A stretch of 12,154 nt of DNA from Candidatus Zixiibacteriota bacterium (GCA_030642025.1 DAOWOO010000013.1:1-12154), one strand, 5' to 3'; counted from the stretch's first letter, positions 1-7,963 are shown. The notes: generated by a model not told the origin, from the letters alone. Numbers and translations are program-made.

Positions 1-1796
1 CCGGCAATCCCGGCAACCCAGACGATTCTTTTGACGGTTGCACTTAATCCGGGAGTAACCTCCGGCTCAGCGGGAGACGGTTCCTTTTTAGTTTTTTCCG
101 GCGGCTGCCAGCTCCGGTTGTAATGCTTATCCGAGGGGGTTATCCATCGACCGGCTTTAATCCGGGCACGGACGATTATCCAGATCGGCAAAAATGCCAG
201 CAGTATCACTATCAGACGGTCAAGCCAGATTCCCGGCGCCGACGATACAAACAGCGGCATGGACATCCAGACCACATCGTAGGCAAAGTGCATGATAATG
301 GCCGGGAGAAGTCCGCCGCAAAGATATAACAACCCGAAAGCTATCGAGGGGATGAAAAGTTCGATAACCCGGGCGTACGACGGTTGCTGGGGATAGTTGG
401 CATGACCGCCGCCGAAAATCAATGCCTGAAGAATGAAAGCGCCGATTATCCAGAGGTTGCGGTGCCCGTATCTTTTTCCGATCAACGCCGCTCCGGCAAT
501 CGGGATAGCCCGGAACATGCACTCCTCCCAGAAACCGGCCTGCAGCGAGGTGGCAATCGGCTGTAACCAGGGAAGATAGGTCGCAAGAATATCCGGTTCA
601 AACAGTACCCCCGACGGTGTCCACCATCCCAGAACACGGGTAGCAAAAATATACAGGGCTATATCAAAGGCAAAAAACAAACCTATAAAGAGGTATCCGC
701 TGACCGTTCTGCCCAGAACAGGCATTGATGCGGCCGTATCCGGCGACCAGAGGTTCCACATTCGGATATGATTGGGAAATGCTTTTCGGGTCAAACTTTC
801 GGCGGCGATGAAGGTAATTGCCAGCATCAGTGAAAAGCCCACAAATATCAGCACCAGCATAAGTATCTGCTGAAGTAAAAACCCCTGCGCCGAAAGAGCG
901 GTGTCGTAATTCATCCAGGCCAATGGCCACTGATTGATTCCGGCCAGAAGCTGTACAAAGGCAATGAATATTCCCCAGTACAACGCCTTGCGCCAGAGAA
1001 TCCAGCGTTGCCGAATCAGGAAAAAGACTCCTATAACGCATCCGCCGAGAATATAAAACACCACGATACCGACCGTCGCGACCGTTGCGATAGTGTTATT
1101 GGCCGAGCGCATTTCATCATATCGCCTCGAAAACGCTTCGGGGATATTTATAAAATGTACGAGTGAGGTCAGTCTATCGCCACCAACCACAAGCCGCAGG
1201 CGATAATGTCCCTCGCCTATTTGTATATCCGGGCGTTCATATACCAGGGTGTGATCTATTCGACCACCCGGACGCACTTCCTGTGACTGCTCAATCAGTT
1301 CATAGGCGGCAAAATCAATCTGCCATTCGGATACTGCGGCTGTCTCGGCAATCACCCGTGCGGTGTCGGCATTGAGACTGTCGCCCGGTTCATCCTCGGG
1401 AAGCCGCTCCATAAAACCGTAAGGTCTGCCCTCCGGGGTAAAGTATATATGCGTTTCGTTGGTTTCTCCCTCGCGGTAATGACGCACCGTCCAGCTGTAC
1501 GGCGAGTATAAATCTCCCGCCAGCATTTCCTTGAATGCATCAATACCGCCGCCTTCCAATTCTACGAAACTCTGCACTTCGGAATCTATTCCAAAGGTGG
1601 CCGCCTGGCTGAAGTCGGTCGGTCCCCAGCCGTGTTTTTCCGAAAGGGTTTCAGCCGCATCCAGAGCCGCCGGGCGGTCCATTTGAAGGTCAAGCGTCAC
1701 CAGCGGAAACGCTTCGGGAAAATAAAAATACGAAAATGCCATGGCCGCTATCGAGACCAGCGTTAACATTATCCAGAATAATGGCTTTTTAAACAT
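1..1796 (-). CDS. CPBP-family intramembrane metalloprotease with large extracytoplasmic N-terminal domain (3' end beyond window)
   Basis: The reading frame is open from the ATG at 1796 to the left edge (598 codons), so the C-terminus is missing. All three CPBP (CAAX protease/bacteriocin-processing) motifs are present: EExxxR (E424, E425, R429), FxxxH (F461 to H465) and HxxxD (H503, D507). In the family these hold the catalytic zinc inside the membrane. Residues 5-26 form a hydrophobic anchor. Residues 27 to about 228 are hydrophilic and probably extracytoplasmic. From about 235 onward there are repeated membrane segments (235-261, 271-287, 306-330, about 357-377 and those around the motifs). 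A charged, proline-rich stretch follows, and another hydrophobic run begins at the edge. The start is supported by GGGGAG about 9 nt upstream. It is divergent from the phosphoesterase gene. The fold and protease class are well supported; the substrate is unknown, and the role of the N-terminal domain (substrate recognition or sensing) is inference. Confidence 0.86.
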   Translation of the reverse strand, partial: MFKKPLFWIMLTLVSIAAMAFSYFYFPEAFPLVTLDLQMDRPAALDAAETLSEKHGWGPTDFSQAATFGIDSEVQSFVELEGGGIDAFKEMLAGDLYSPYSWTVRHYREGETNETHIYFTPEGRPYGFMERLPEDEPGDSLNADTARVIAETAAVSEWQIDFAAYELIEQSQEVRPGGRIDHTLVYERPDIQIGEGHYRLRLVVGGDRLTSLVHFINIPEAFSRRYDEMRSANNTIATVATVGIVVFYILGGCVIGVFFLIRQRWILWRKALYWGIFIAFVQLLAGINQWPLAWMNYDTALSAQGFLLQQILMLVLIFVGFSLMLAITFIAAESLTRKAFPNHIRMWNLWSPDTAASMPVLGRTVSGYLFIGLFFAFDIALYIFATRVLGWWTPSGVLFEPDILATYLPWLQPIATSLQAGFWEECMFRAIPIAGAALIGKRYGHRNLWIIGAFILQALIFGGGHANYPQQPSYARVIELFIPSIAFGLLYLCGGLLPAIIMHFAYDVVWMSMPLFVSSAPGIWLDRLIVILLAFLPIWIIVRARIKAGRWITPSDKHYNRSWQPPEKTKKEPSPAEPEVTPGLSATVKRIVWVAGIA

Positions 1797-1921
1797 GATA
1801 CCATTCTCCCCGGTAATTCGGCGCAGTACAAGACACCGGCTGATTCGCATCGCAGGAGTACAGCACCGACTATTTTGTCTTTATTCATCAAAGGTAGAGT
1901 TTTTTCAGGGTCTTTTGCAAC

Positions 1922-1941
1922 GTTAAAATTCGGATTTTAAC
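1922..1941. repeat. Perfect 8-bp inverted repeat in divergent spacer
   Basis: GTTAAAAT (1922-1929), spacer TCGG, then ATTTTAAC (1934-1941). It lies 30 bp upstream of the -35 box of the phosphoesterase promoter and 126 bp upstream of the divergent protease start. That position suits an operator serving one or both genes. There is no U-rich tail, so it is unlikely to be a terminator. The binding factor is unknown. Confidence 0.45.
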
Positions 1942-1971
1942 CCCGACTGCAGATATCTTGAAATGATTACG

Positions 1972-2000
1972 TTGAAAATGCCGGTCTGATACTGTATATT
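1972..2000 (+). promoter_or_regulatory. Sigma70-type promoter for the metallophosphoesterase
   Basis: A -35 box TTGAAA (1972-1977) and a -10 box TATATT (1995-2000) are separated by exactly 17 bp, each matching 5 of 6 consensus bases. Transcription would begin near 2007, giving a leader of about 40 nt before the ATG at 2048. No equally good promoter is visible for the divergent protease gene in the same 251-bp spacer. Confidence 0.6.
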
Positions 2001-2047
2001 GCCGCCGTTATTACTACGGGTTTAAATATGTATATTGAGTTGACCGG

Positions 2048-2893
2048 ATGACCAATTGCCTTTTTGTAACCGATCTCCATGGTCGGCGGGAGCGGTACCG
2101 GAAACTGTTTGAGTTTCTTGCTCAAAAGCCCCCGGATGTGCTGTTTATGGGCGGCGATCTGTTTCCTTCCGGTTTTGGAAATATGAATGAAGAATTTATT
2201 GAGGGATTATTGACGCCGGGGCTCTCCGAGCTTCGTAACAAACTTGGCGACCGGTATCCGAGAATCCTGATGATTCTCGGCAACGATGACGGCCGCGCCG
2301 TCGAAGGCGATGTTAAAAAGCTGGAAGAGCAAGGTTTCTGGGAGTATATCCACAATCGCAAAGTATCCCTTGCGGGCTTTGCGGTGTACGGTTATTCTTA
2401 TGTCCCCCCGACGCCGTTTATGCTCAAAGACTGGGAACGGTACGACGTTTCGCGTTATGTCGACCCCGGCTGTATTTCGCCCGAAAAGGGATTACGAACG
2501 GTCCCGGTTGCAGATAATAATATTAGATATTCCACCATTGCCATCGATCTTAAAAATCTGGTAATAGATAATAATACAGACAAATCGGTTTTCCTGTTTC
2601 ATACGCCGCCGCATAAAACCAATCTTGACCGGGCGGCGCTTGACGGCCGGACAATCGACTATGTACCGCTTGATGTCCATGTCGGGAGTATTGCCGTAAG
2701 GCGGTTTATCGAGAAATACCAGCCGCCGGTAACCATGCATGGGCATATTCACGAATCGGCCAGGATAACCGGCTCATGGCAGGATAAAATCGGTCGGACA
2801 TTCTGCTTTTCGGCGGCTCACGACGGCCCGGAATTGGCAGTGGTGCAATTTGATCTTGAAAAGCCCGAAGATGCCAAACGGGTATTACTTTAA
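2048..2893 (+). CDS. Metallophosphoesterase (calcineurin-like phosphoesterase family)
   Basis: This 281-residue cytoplasmic protein carries the full set of calcineurin-like metal-binding motifs: DxH (D9, H11), GGD (D37), GND (N79), a later His (H185) and HGH (H231, H233). These normally hold two metal ions and hydrolyse phosphomonoesters or phosphodiesters. The second motif reads GNDD rather than the usual GNH(D/E), so Asp80 sits where the family commonly has a catalytic His. There is no signal peptide. An in-frame stop lies four codons upstream of the ATG and no other start lies between, so the start is fixed. The ribosome binding site is weak (GAG, 8 nt upstream). The gene is the only plus-strand gene here and ends inside the last codons of the convergent ATP-grasp gene. 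The substrate cannot be read from the sequence. Confidence 0.87.
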   Translation: MTNCLFVTDLHGRRERYRKLFEFLAQKPPDVLFMGGDLFPSGFGNMNEEFIEGLLTPGLSELRNKLGDRYPRILMILGNDDGRAVEGDVKKLEEQGFWEYIHNRKVSLAGFAVYGYSYVPPTPFMLKDWERYDVSRYVDPGCISPEKGLRTVPVADNNIRYSTIAIDLKNLVIDNNTDKSVFLFHTPPHKTNLDRAALDGRTIDYVPLDVHVGSIAVRRFIEKYQPPVTMHGHIHESARITGSWQDKIGRTFCFSAAHDGPELAVVQFDLEKPEDAKRVLL

Positions 2894-5800
2894 AGTATCG
2901 GTCGGCTTCATCATCGGTAACGGTCGGACCGGATCGGTTATCGCACCGATTTTTGCGGCATAGCTGGTTTTATTTGCGATATCCTCATCATTAACGAAAT
3001 GAATATCAAGAAGGCCGTCGGTATGATAGCCGGTACGTAGATAATTCACTTCCGACAGGCAGAGACTCCATCCGGTTAGCCACTGGGTGAGTTTCTCCTT
3101 CTGATCCGCGTCACCGCGGAAATGAATAAGTATGTCGATATCACTGCCGGGTCCGGCCGAGGCGTTTTTGGTACTGCCGAAAACGTAAAACCCGGCCACG
3201 CCGAATTGTGCGGGGTCCAGTGCGTGTGCAATACGTTCCACCATCTGATAACGCCACCTCCAGAACCGATCTTGCGGTTTGACCTCGGCTTCGACGGCTT
3301 CATCAACATCAGCAACCTCGGATGAGGGCCGGGTAAGTATTCCGATAGCCTCATCAAGATCGGCATTCATCAGGATACGCATGACCTTGCCGTCGGTATT
3401 CTTCGGAATGTCAATCAGGTGAATGGTATCGGACAAATAGGTAAACTCCGGCAACACATCGGAAAGAATATTCTTTGAGCCGGTTAGAAAACGCATGTTG
3501 AAAAGAATACCTTCATCATCAGGGTACAACGGCAGGTAGCGTATTCCGGCTTCAACCAGATCCTGGAAGAAGTGAGTTCCGAATGACAGGTCGGGAATGT
3601 AATTCCCTTTCTGCCGGGCGATTTCAATAAGGCAGGCGGTGTTGTTGATGTCGGAATAGGTAACACTGACGCCAAGCTTGATATCACCGCGGCTGCCCCA
3701 CCGTCCGGGACCCATTAGAACGAATTGCCGCTTTGGTAATAGTCTATTAAGCCTGCTGACCACCCGCCCCACAGCCAACAGGTCGGAATGCTCGCTCAGA
3801 GCGGCATAACTGTCAGATTTAATATAAACAATATGTGTAATATCCGGCACCCTGCCATTGGAGATATACCTGTTGGCTGAAAACAGGATTCTGTCTTTAT
3901 CAATATCCTTGGGGATCGGCGACGGTTTGCTCTGTCCACTGTAACTCTGGGGGCGGCATTGTAGCAGGTAAAAATCATTACCATCCGATGCGAATTCAAT
4001 ATCGACCGGATATCCCAGAGTCTCTTCAAGAGTTTTGAGAATGATGTGCATCTGTTTGATAAACGGTGTCTTGGAAATCAATCCCTCAAATGTCATCAGC
4101 AATTCATCCTTGTCGAAGTCGATATTCATTCCCATGGGGAGACTGATATGCCCGTCTCTGAAGACTGATACCAGGTTATTAATGGCGGGGATTTCGTAAC
4201 CGACCTCCCGGATAAATTCCCGAATGTCGATAGTTTTGAAGCTGTTGGTATCGAGGTCGATGACATCAATCTTTTTGGGTGAATACCGGATCATTTCATC
4301 GGGATCAACATTCACCCGTAAACCGGGCTGACCGGGTGCCAGGAGAACCGGGTAGTCATCGCTGAGACGATCAACGGCGCGCGTTCCCAGTCCGGGAACC
4401 ATGCGTATAAGGCCGTCATCGCGCTTGATTCGCGGCGACCAGCGAAATTCGTTGTTGCTGAAAGCTACTCCGGCGTACGCGGGAAGATAGTACTTGCCGA
4501 TTCTTTTGCCGACCACCTCCTGAATCATAATACCCATTTCCTCGCCAAAATCGAGTAATCCCCTTTCGGCGCGGTATTCAATCGGGTCGGGGCTGAAGGT
4601 AGAGGCGTACACCTCGGCGATAGCGTCCATCAACGCCTCAAGGCGCTGTCGTTTGCTTCCCTGGTTGGCCAGAAAAAGGCTTTTATACTTGCCCGAAAAG
4701 GCAGCTCCGGCGCGATCTTCAAGCAAGCTGGAGGATCTTACAATCAACGGGTTATCGCCGAAATCATCAAGCGCCACCGACAATCCCTGCGCGATATCGG
4801 CCGGGAACCGAGCCCGTTTGAAAGTCTCTACAATATGCGGGTATTCCAGCCGGATCTGGTTTATCTCCTTGTATTTCTGCTCAACGACTTCCTCGAAGTC
4901 GTTATGATGCATGAAATGCAGCAGAATGTCCGAGGTAACATGCCAGGTCTTGGGGATTTTTACATCGGCCAGAATCTTAAAATCACAGGCCTTCTTTTTC
5001 AGAATTTGTCCGGCCATATACAATCCGGCGCTTTTGCCGCCTAGACGGCCGTGGCTTTCGGTGCTGAAAATAACGTTTTGCAGAAGGTAATAGAAGTCCT
5101 TGATTTCGATATAATGCTTTATGACATTTATATACGGCAATTGATCCGATAAAAACCGCCTGATAAGCGAAACCTGGATTCCCCTTTCATTGGGCGATGA
5201 AGCGTCGGGGTCATCGACGGCCAGGTGGTAATACCGCCTTATGGCATCGGCAACATCCGACAGGGAAAGATTACGGTTAACAATCTGGACCAGGAAGCTG
5301 AGTTTATCCTCCTGTATCCACTTTCGAATAAGACTGAGTATTTCATCACTGTTCAGGTGTTCGGCGGCAATCTTGAAAGTGGCCGTGCTTAAATCCGCAC
5401 TCTGACCGCCACCGTTTCGACGGCGGGGTTCATTGGTTTGTCCCAGAAGTTCCTGATCATCGCTTTGCTGATCAGGTATGGCTGTCTTAATCAGTTTTTC
5501 CGCTTCATTAATACCGCTCCAGCAAAGATAGTTGAGCAATTTGCGCGATATCCGGATGTATAGATTGCGATCAGTCAAACGAAGCATCCGCAAGACTACA
5601 CGCCACTCCTGGCTGTCTCCGTCGGATACATCATGGAGAGCCGATTCCCAGCCAACCACCATCCGGTGCATCTTTTGATGCAGAAGGAAATGGCTCAACC
5701 GCTCGGCAACAGTTTTAATAAGTCTGGATTCTTCCTTGAGAAACGGTCCGTCGTCGCCCGGAGGCATTTCCTTTATATAATAAACGCTGACAGAGCCAAC

Positions 5801-6079
5801 CGACTCGTCCTGGACGACAATATCGGCGCTTTGTACCCATGATGATTCCCTGAAATCCGGTGATGCAAATTCCTTGTTATAAATGCTGATTTTGGCCTGA
5901 CAGACATCGGAATACTGCCAGCCCGGCGGAATTGCCTTCAGGATTCGCGGACAGATATCCTCCAGCCGAGCATCAGGATCGCCTAAAATCTCTTCAACCT
6001 GATAAAGGCAGTTCAGTTCCTTGGCCCGCTCCTGAAGAGAAGACAGAAGTCTGTCTATAGATTTTTTCTGATCGGTCAT
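2885..6079 (-). CDS. GAF-like / PEP-pyruvate-binding ATP-grasp (PPDK_N) / nucleotidyltransferase fusion protein
   Basis: A 1064-residue multidomain protein. Residues about 18-140 look like a GAF-type sensor domain. Residues 141-340 are helical, with no family I recognise. Residues 345-711 are the PPDK_N ATP-grasp half of PEP synthase/pyruvate phosphate dikinase: glycine-rich GGK (K349), VRSSS (R448) and the closing E695 ... LQCRP (Q707, R709). Residues about 735-890 hold an uncharacterised module with GRWGS (792-796) and GTHFF (834-838). Residues about 945-1035 are a minimal nucleotidyltransferase, with GS (968-969), the metal pair D980/D982 and a third acidic residue D1025. No TSHxA swivel motif or PEP/pyruvate barrel is present, so a true PEP synthase or dikinase activity is unlikely. 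Its ATG overlaps the TGA of the upstream paralogue as ATGA, indicating translational coupling. The 3' end overlaps the convergent phosphoesterase gene by 9 bp. The function is unknown; regulatory phosphotransfer or nucleotidylation is inference. Confidence 0.85.
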   Translation of the reverse strand: MTDQKKSIDRLLSSLQERAKELNCLYQVEEILGDPDARLEDICPRILKAIPPGWQYSDVCQAKISIYNKEFASPDFRESSWVQSADIVVQDESVGSVSVYYIKEMPPGDDGPFLKEESRLIKTVAERLSHFLLHQKMHRMVVGWESALHDVSDGDSQEWRVVLRMLRLTDRNLYIRISRKLLNYLCWSGINEAEKLIKTAIPDQQSDDQELLGQTNEPRRRNGGGQSADLSTATFKIAAEHLNSDEILSLIRKWIQEDKLSFLVQIVNRNLSLSDVADAIRRYYHLAVDDPDASSPNERGIQVSLIRRFLSDQLPYINVIKHYIEIKDFYYLLQNVIFSTESHGRLGGKSAGLYMAGQILKKKACDFKILADVKIPKTWHVTSDILLHFMHHNDFEEVVEQKYKEINQIRLEYPHIVETFKRARFPADIAQGLSVALDDFGDNPLIVRSSSLLEDRAGAAFSGKYKSLFLANQGSKRQRLEALMDAIAEVYASTFSPDPIEYRAERGLLDFGEEMGIMIQEVVGKRIGKYYLPAYAGVAFSNNEFRWSPRIKRDDGLIRMVPGLGTRAVDRLSDDYPVLLAPGQPGLRVNVDPDEMIRYSPKKIDVIDLDTNSFKTIDIREFIREVGYEIPAINNLVSVFRDGHISLPMGMNIDFDKDELLMTFEGLISKTPFIKQMHIILKTLEETLGYPVDIEFASDGNDFYLLQCRPQSYSGQSKPSPIPKDIDKDRILFSANRYISNGRVPDITHIVYIKSDSYAALSEHSDLLAVGRVVSRLNRLLPKRQFVLMGPGRWGSRGDIKLGVSVTYSDINNTACLIEIARQKGNYIPDLSFGTHFFQDLVEAGIRYLPLYPDDEGILFNMRFLTGSKNILSDVLPEFTYLSDTIHLIDIPKNTDGKVMRILMNADLDEAIGILTRPSSEVADVDEAVEAEVKPQDRFWRWRYQMVERIAHALDPAQFGVAGFYVFGSTKNASAGPGSDIDILIHFRGDADQKEKLTQWLTGWSLCLSEVNYLRTGYHTDGLLDIHFVNDEDIANKTSYAAKIGAITDPVRPLPMMKPTDTLK
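2886..2897. repeat. 12-bp perfect palindrome spanning two convergent stop codons
   Basis: TACTTTAAAGTA is self-complementary. It contains the plus-strand TAA (2891-2893) and most of the minus-strand TAA (2885-2887). It has no loop or U-run, so it is not a usable intrinsic terminator. The two convergent genes therefore have no visible terminator between them. Confidence 0.5.
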
Positions 6080-7830
6080 TTCAGTATCACTCCCCGCCGT
6101 CGGCGTCCGTCAACTTTGACGGTCAGTGTTTTCTCAAGTGTAACATGCCTGACAAATTCGGTTCGGGTCAGTTCTTTTTGCTTCTTGAGCCAGTCCCAGT
6201 CAATGCTGTACACTCCTGTATAATGTACGGAAAAATAGCAAATCTGGAAACTGGTAATATTGTGAAAAAAGTGTGAACCCTGTGACAGTTCAACATTCAT
6301 ATCCGGCAGGGTGGCCTCGATTATCACCCCGGCGCCGGATATCTGTCCCCATTCAACCGGCGTTCCCAGCCAGGGATCCGATGAGCCCCAGCGGCCGAAT
6401 CCGATTAACAGGTAGGGACGACCCTGCTCGACCATCCGTTTGTTGATTTGGGCAAGTTCTTCCGCTATCTGAGGGGTATGTTTGGCATTGAATTTATCGG
6501 GATCGACATAAACAATATCACGGATTGTTTTATTAATGCCGTTGCCCAGTACTTTTTCTGATGCCGCCAGAACATTGTCGCCGATCATTTCATCCGGCGA
6601 AAGTTCAACTTGGTCATGCGAAACAACCATCGGGCGCACCTGCAGAAAGCCGAATCGAGCCGTCAGGCTACCGCGACTTTCGATCGTGACCGCAAACTCG
6701 ATTTCAACCTCACTTCCGACAGCTTCTTCACAGATTTTTAGCAGGTCTTTCAGCAGATCGTTAAGCGGCAGCAGATTGCCGATCAGGATTGGCGCAAAGG
6801 TAATTACCCGGGGACCCTCGGCACCGGTACCCATAACGACACGGTCGGACTGCGGGCGGTATGTTGAGGCGGTCTGTTTTAAAGTGCCGTCATATTCGGC
6901 CTCGGTTAAGGAAGCTTTGATAAGGTACTCGGTTTCCTTCACCGGATCATGCTCCGGAGGACGGCCCATGTTAATGGTCCAGAAATCGGTTTGAGTCACC
7001 TTCATTAATTCCCGCGCGGAGGAAACGGGCGGATTGGCGCGGGGATAGGCCGGTGAATAACTCCAGACCAAGCCCCCGTCGACAATTGTTTTACCGAGTC
7101 CCAGGGCCAGATCAACTACTCCATCCTCAGGGGCGGCATGACCGAAGGAATAAAAATTATGTGAGCGGGCAACTCCGGCAATGTCGGGATAAAACCGGTC
7201 ACCGTACCTGTTTCCGGCCACCTCCTGGATAATAACCGCCATTTTTTCATCTTCAATATTCCGGCCGGTTATCACTATATAATCCCTTGCCGCCTTGAAA
7301 TACGTGGACGCATACACGAATTTAACGGCTTCAATCAACCTTTTGAACCGGGTGTCAATATCATGCTGGTTGTTGGGAATCATCTTGGTGCCATAAACGC
7401 CGGCGAACGGCTCATACATCGCATCTTCCAGCAGGCTTGATGAACGCACCGCCAGCGGAGTTCGTGTGCCGGAAATAAGCGAACGTAAATCGCCGACTAT
7501 TTCCGCCGGAAGTTCGGCCCTGCAGAATTCATGGGCGATAAAATCGTCGGATCTTCCCGAAAGGGCGACCTTATTAAGATTATTTCTTTCAATGAATCGG
7601 TCAAAAACATCGGTGGCCAGAACCACCAGCCGGGGAATACCGACACTGATACCCGGAATGGGGTGTTCTCCAAATCGGGATACCAGGATATCTTTTATAA
7701 AGGCCAGCCCTGACGCCTTGCCTCCGATTGATCCTGAGCCGATGCAGGTTATAACTTCATCGGAGTCGAAAAAGTTGCGGTTGAACGGACCCGGCCGTTC
7801 AACGGCCATGTGGACTTTTGTTTTTGACAA
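6076..7830 (-). CDS. PEP/pyruvate-binding ATP-grasp (PPDK_N) protein lacking the phosphohistidine domain
   Basis: A 584-residue paralogue of the downstream gene without its extra end domains. Residues about 30-400 are the PPDK_N ATP-grasp: GGK (K38), VRSSSLLED (R129), and E378 ... LQVRP (Q397, R399). Residues about 436-545 hold the same uncharacterised module as the neighbour, with GRWGS (479-483) and GSHFF (518-522). In PEP synthase and pyruvate phosphate dikinase this ATP-grasp half phosphorylates a swivelling histidine domain, which is absent here, as is the PEP barrel. The start is taken as TTG at 7830 because GAGGA sits 6 nt upstream. The in-frame ATG seven codons later (7809) has no Shine-Dalgarno sequence. 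The stop overlaps the next gene's ATG (ATGA). The gene lies downstream of gdhA but is separated from it by a terminator-like hairpin, so the two genes probably form their own operon. An enzymatic or regulatory role is not determined. Confidence 0.85.
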   Translation of the reverse strand: MSKTKVHMAVERPGPFNRNFFDSDEVITCIGSGSIGGKASGLAFIKDILVSRFGEHPIPGISVGIPRLVVLATDVFDRFIERNNLNKVALSGRSDDFIAHEFCRAELPAEIVGDLRSLISGTRTPLAVRSSSLLEDAMYEPFAGVYGTKMIPNNQHDIDTRFKRLIEAVKFVYASTYFKAARDYIVITGRNIEDEKMAVIIQEVAGNRYGDRFYPDIAGVARSHNFYSFGHAAPEDGVVDLALGLGKTIVDGGLVWSYSPAYPRANPPVSSARELMKVTQTDFWTINMGRPPEHDPVKETEYLIKASLTEAEYDGTLKQTASTYRPQSDRVVMGTGAEGPRVITFAPILIGNLLPLNDLLKDLLKICEEAVGSEVEIEFAVTIESRGSLTARFGFLQVRPMVVSHDQVELSPDEMIGDNVLAASEKVLGNGINKTIRDIVYVDPDKFNAKHTPQIAEELAQINKRMVEQGRPYLLIGFGRWGSSDPWLGTPVEWGQISGAGVIIEATLPDMNVELSQGSHFFHNITSFQICYFSVHYTGVYSIDWDWLKKQKELTRTEFVRHVTLEKTLTVKVDGRRRRGVILK

Positions 7831-7832
7831 AT

Positions 7833-7854
7833 CGAATCCTCAATTCTGGATTCG
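7833..7854 (-). promoter_or_regulatory. Hairpin overlapping the ribosome binding site before a TTG start
   Basis: In the minus-strand transcript CGAATCC (7854-7848) and GGATTCG (7839-7833) form a perfect 7-bp stem around an 8-nt loop. The Shine-Dalgarno GAGGA (7841-7837) lies half in the loop and half in the 3' arm, and the TTG start begins 2 nt past the stem. This geometry would limit ribosome access. Whether it folds in the cell, and what opens it, is not shown by sequence. Confidence 0.5.
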
Positions 7855-7867
7855 CCGTATTATTTTC

Positions 7868-7873
7868 ATTATA
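7868..7873 (-). promoter_or_regulatory. Possible -10 box for the ATP-grasp gene pair
   Basis: A perfect TATAAT on the minus strand lies in an AT-rich stretch between the gdhA terminator and the TTG start at 7830. The hexamer 17 bp upstream is a poor -35 match. In AT-rich DNA such a box is easily found by chance, so this is only the best candidate in the 161-bp spacer. Confidence 0.3.
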
Positions 7874-7923
7874 ATATAAGGTCTAATTTCTGCTATCGGT
7901 ATAATATTAGTATAAAATAAGTA

Positions 7924-7963
7924 AAGGAAATCTCCGGAGTTTTCACCTGGCAGAGATTTCCTT
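7924..7963 (-). terminator. gdhA: Hairpin terminator downstream of glutamate dehydrogenase
   Basis: A perfect 11-bp stem is formed by AAGGAAATCTC and GAGATTTCCTT around an 18-nt loop, starting about 30 nt past the gdhA stop. On the minus strand it is followed by an AT-rich tract containing TTATTTTATA. The T-run is interrupted and the loop is long, so it could act mainly as a 3'-end stabiliser or partial terminator. Confidence 0.6.

Noticed and set aside
664..1041. 125-codon open frame on the minus strand
   Set aside because: Out-of-frame shadow of the CPBP protease, whose frame carries all three catalytic motifs.
6536..6994. 152-codon open frame on the plus strand
   Set aside because: Antisense to the well-supported ATP-grasp gene; composition is that of a shadow frame.
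7809..7809. ATG start for the 584-residue ATP-grasp protein
   Set aside because: No Shine-Dalgarno sequence precedes it, whereas TTG 7830 has GAGGA at 6 nt; it remains possible but less likely.
2885..7830. Annotating the two ATP-grasp genes as PEP synthase (ppsA) or pyruvate phosphate dikinase (ppdK)
   Set aside because: Only the nucleotide-binding half is present; the TSHxA phosphohistidine motif and PEP/pyruvate barrel are missing in both.
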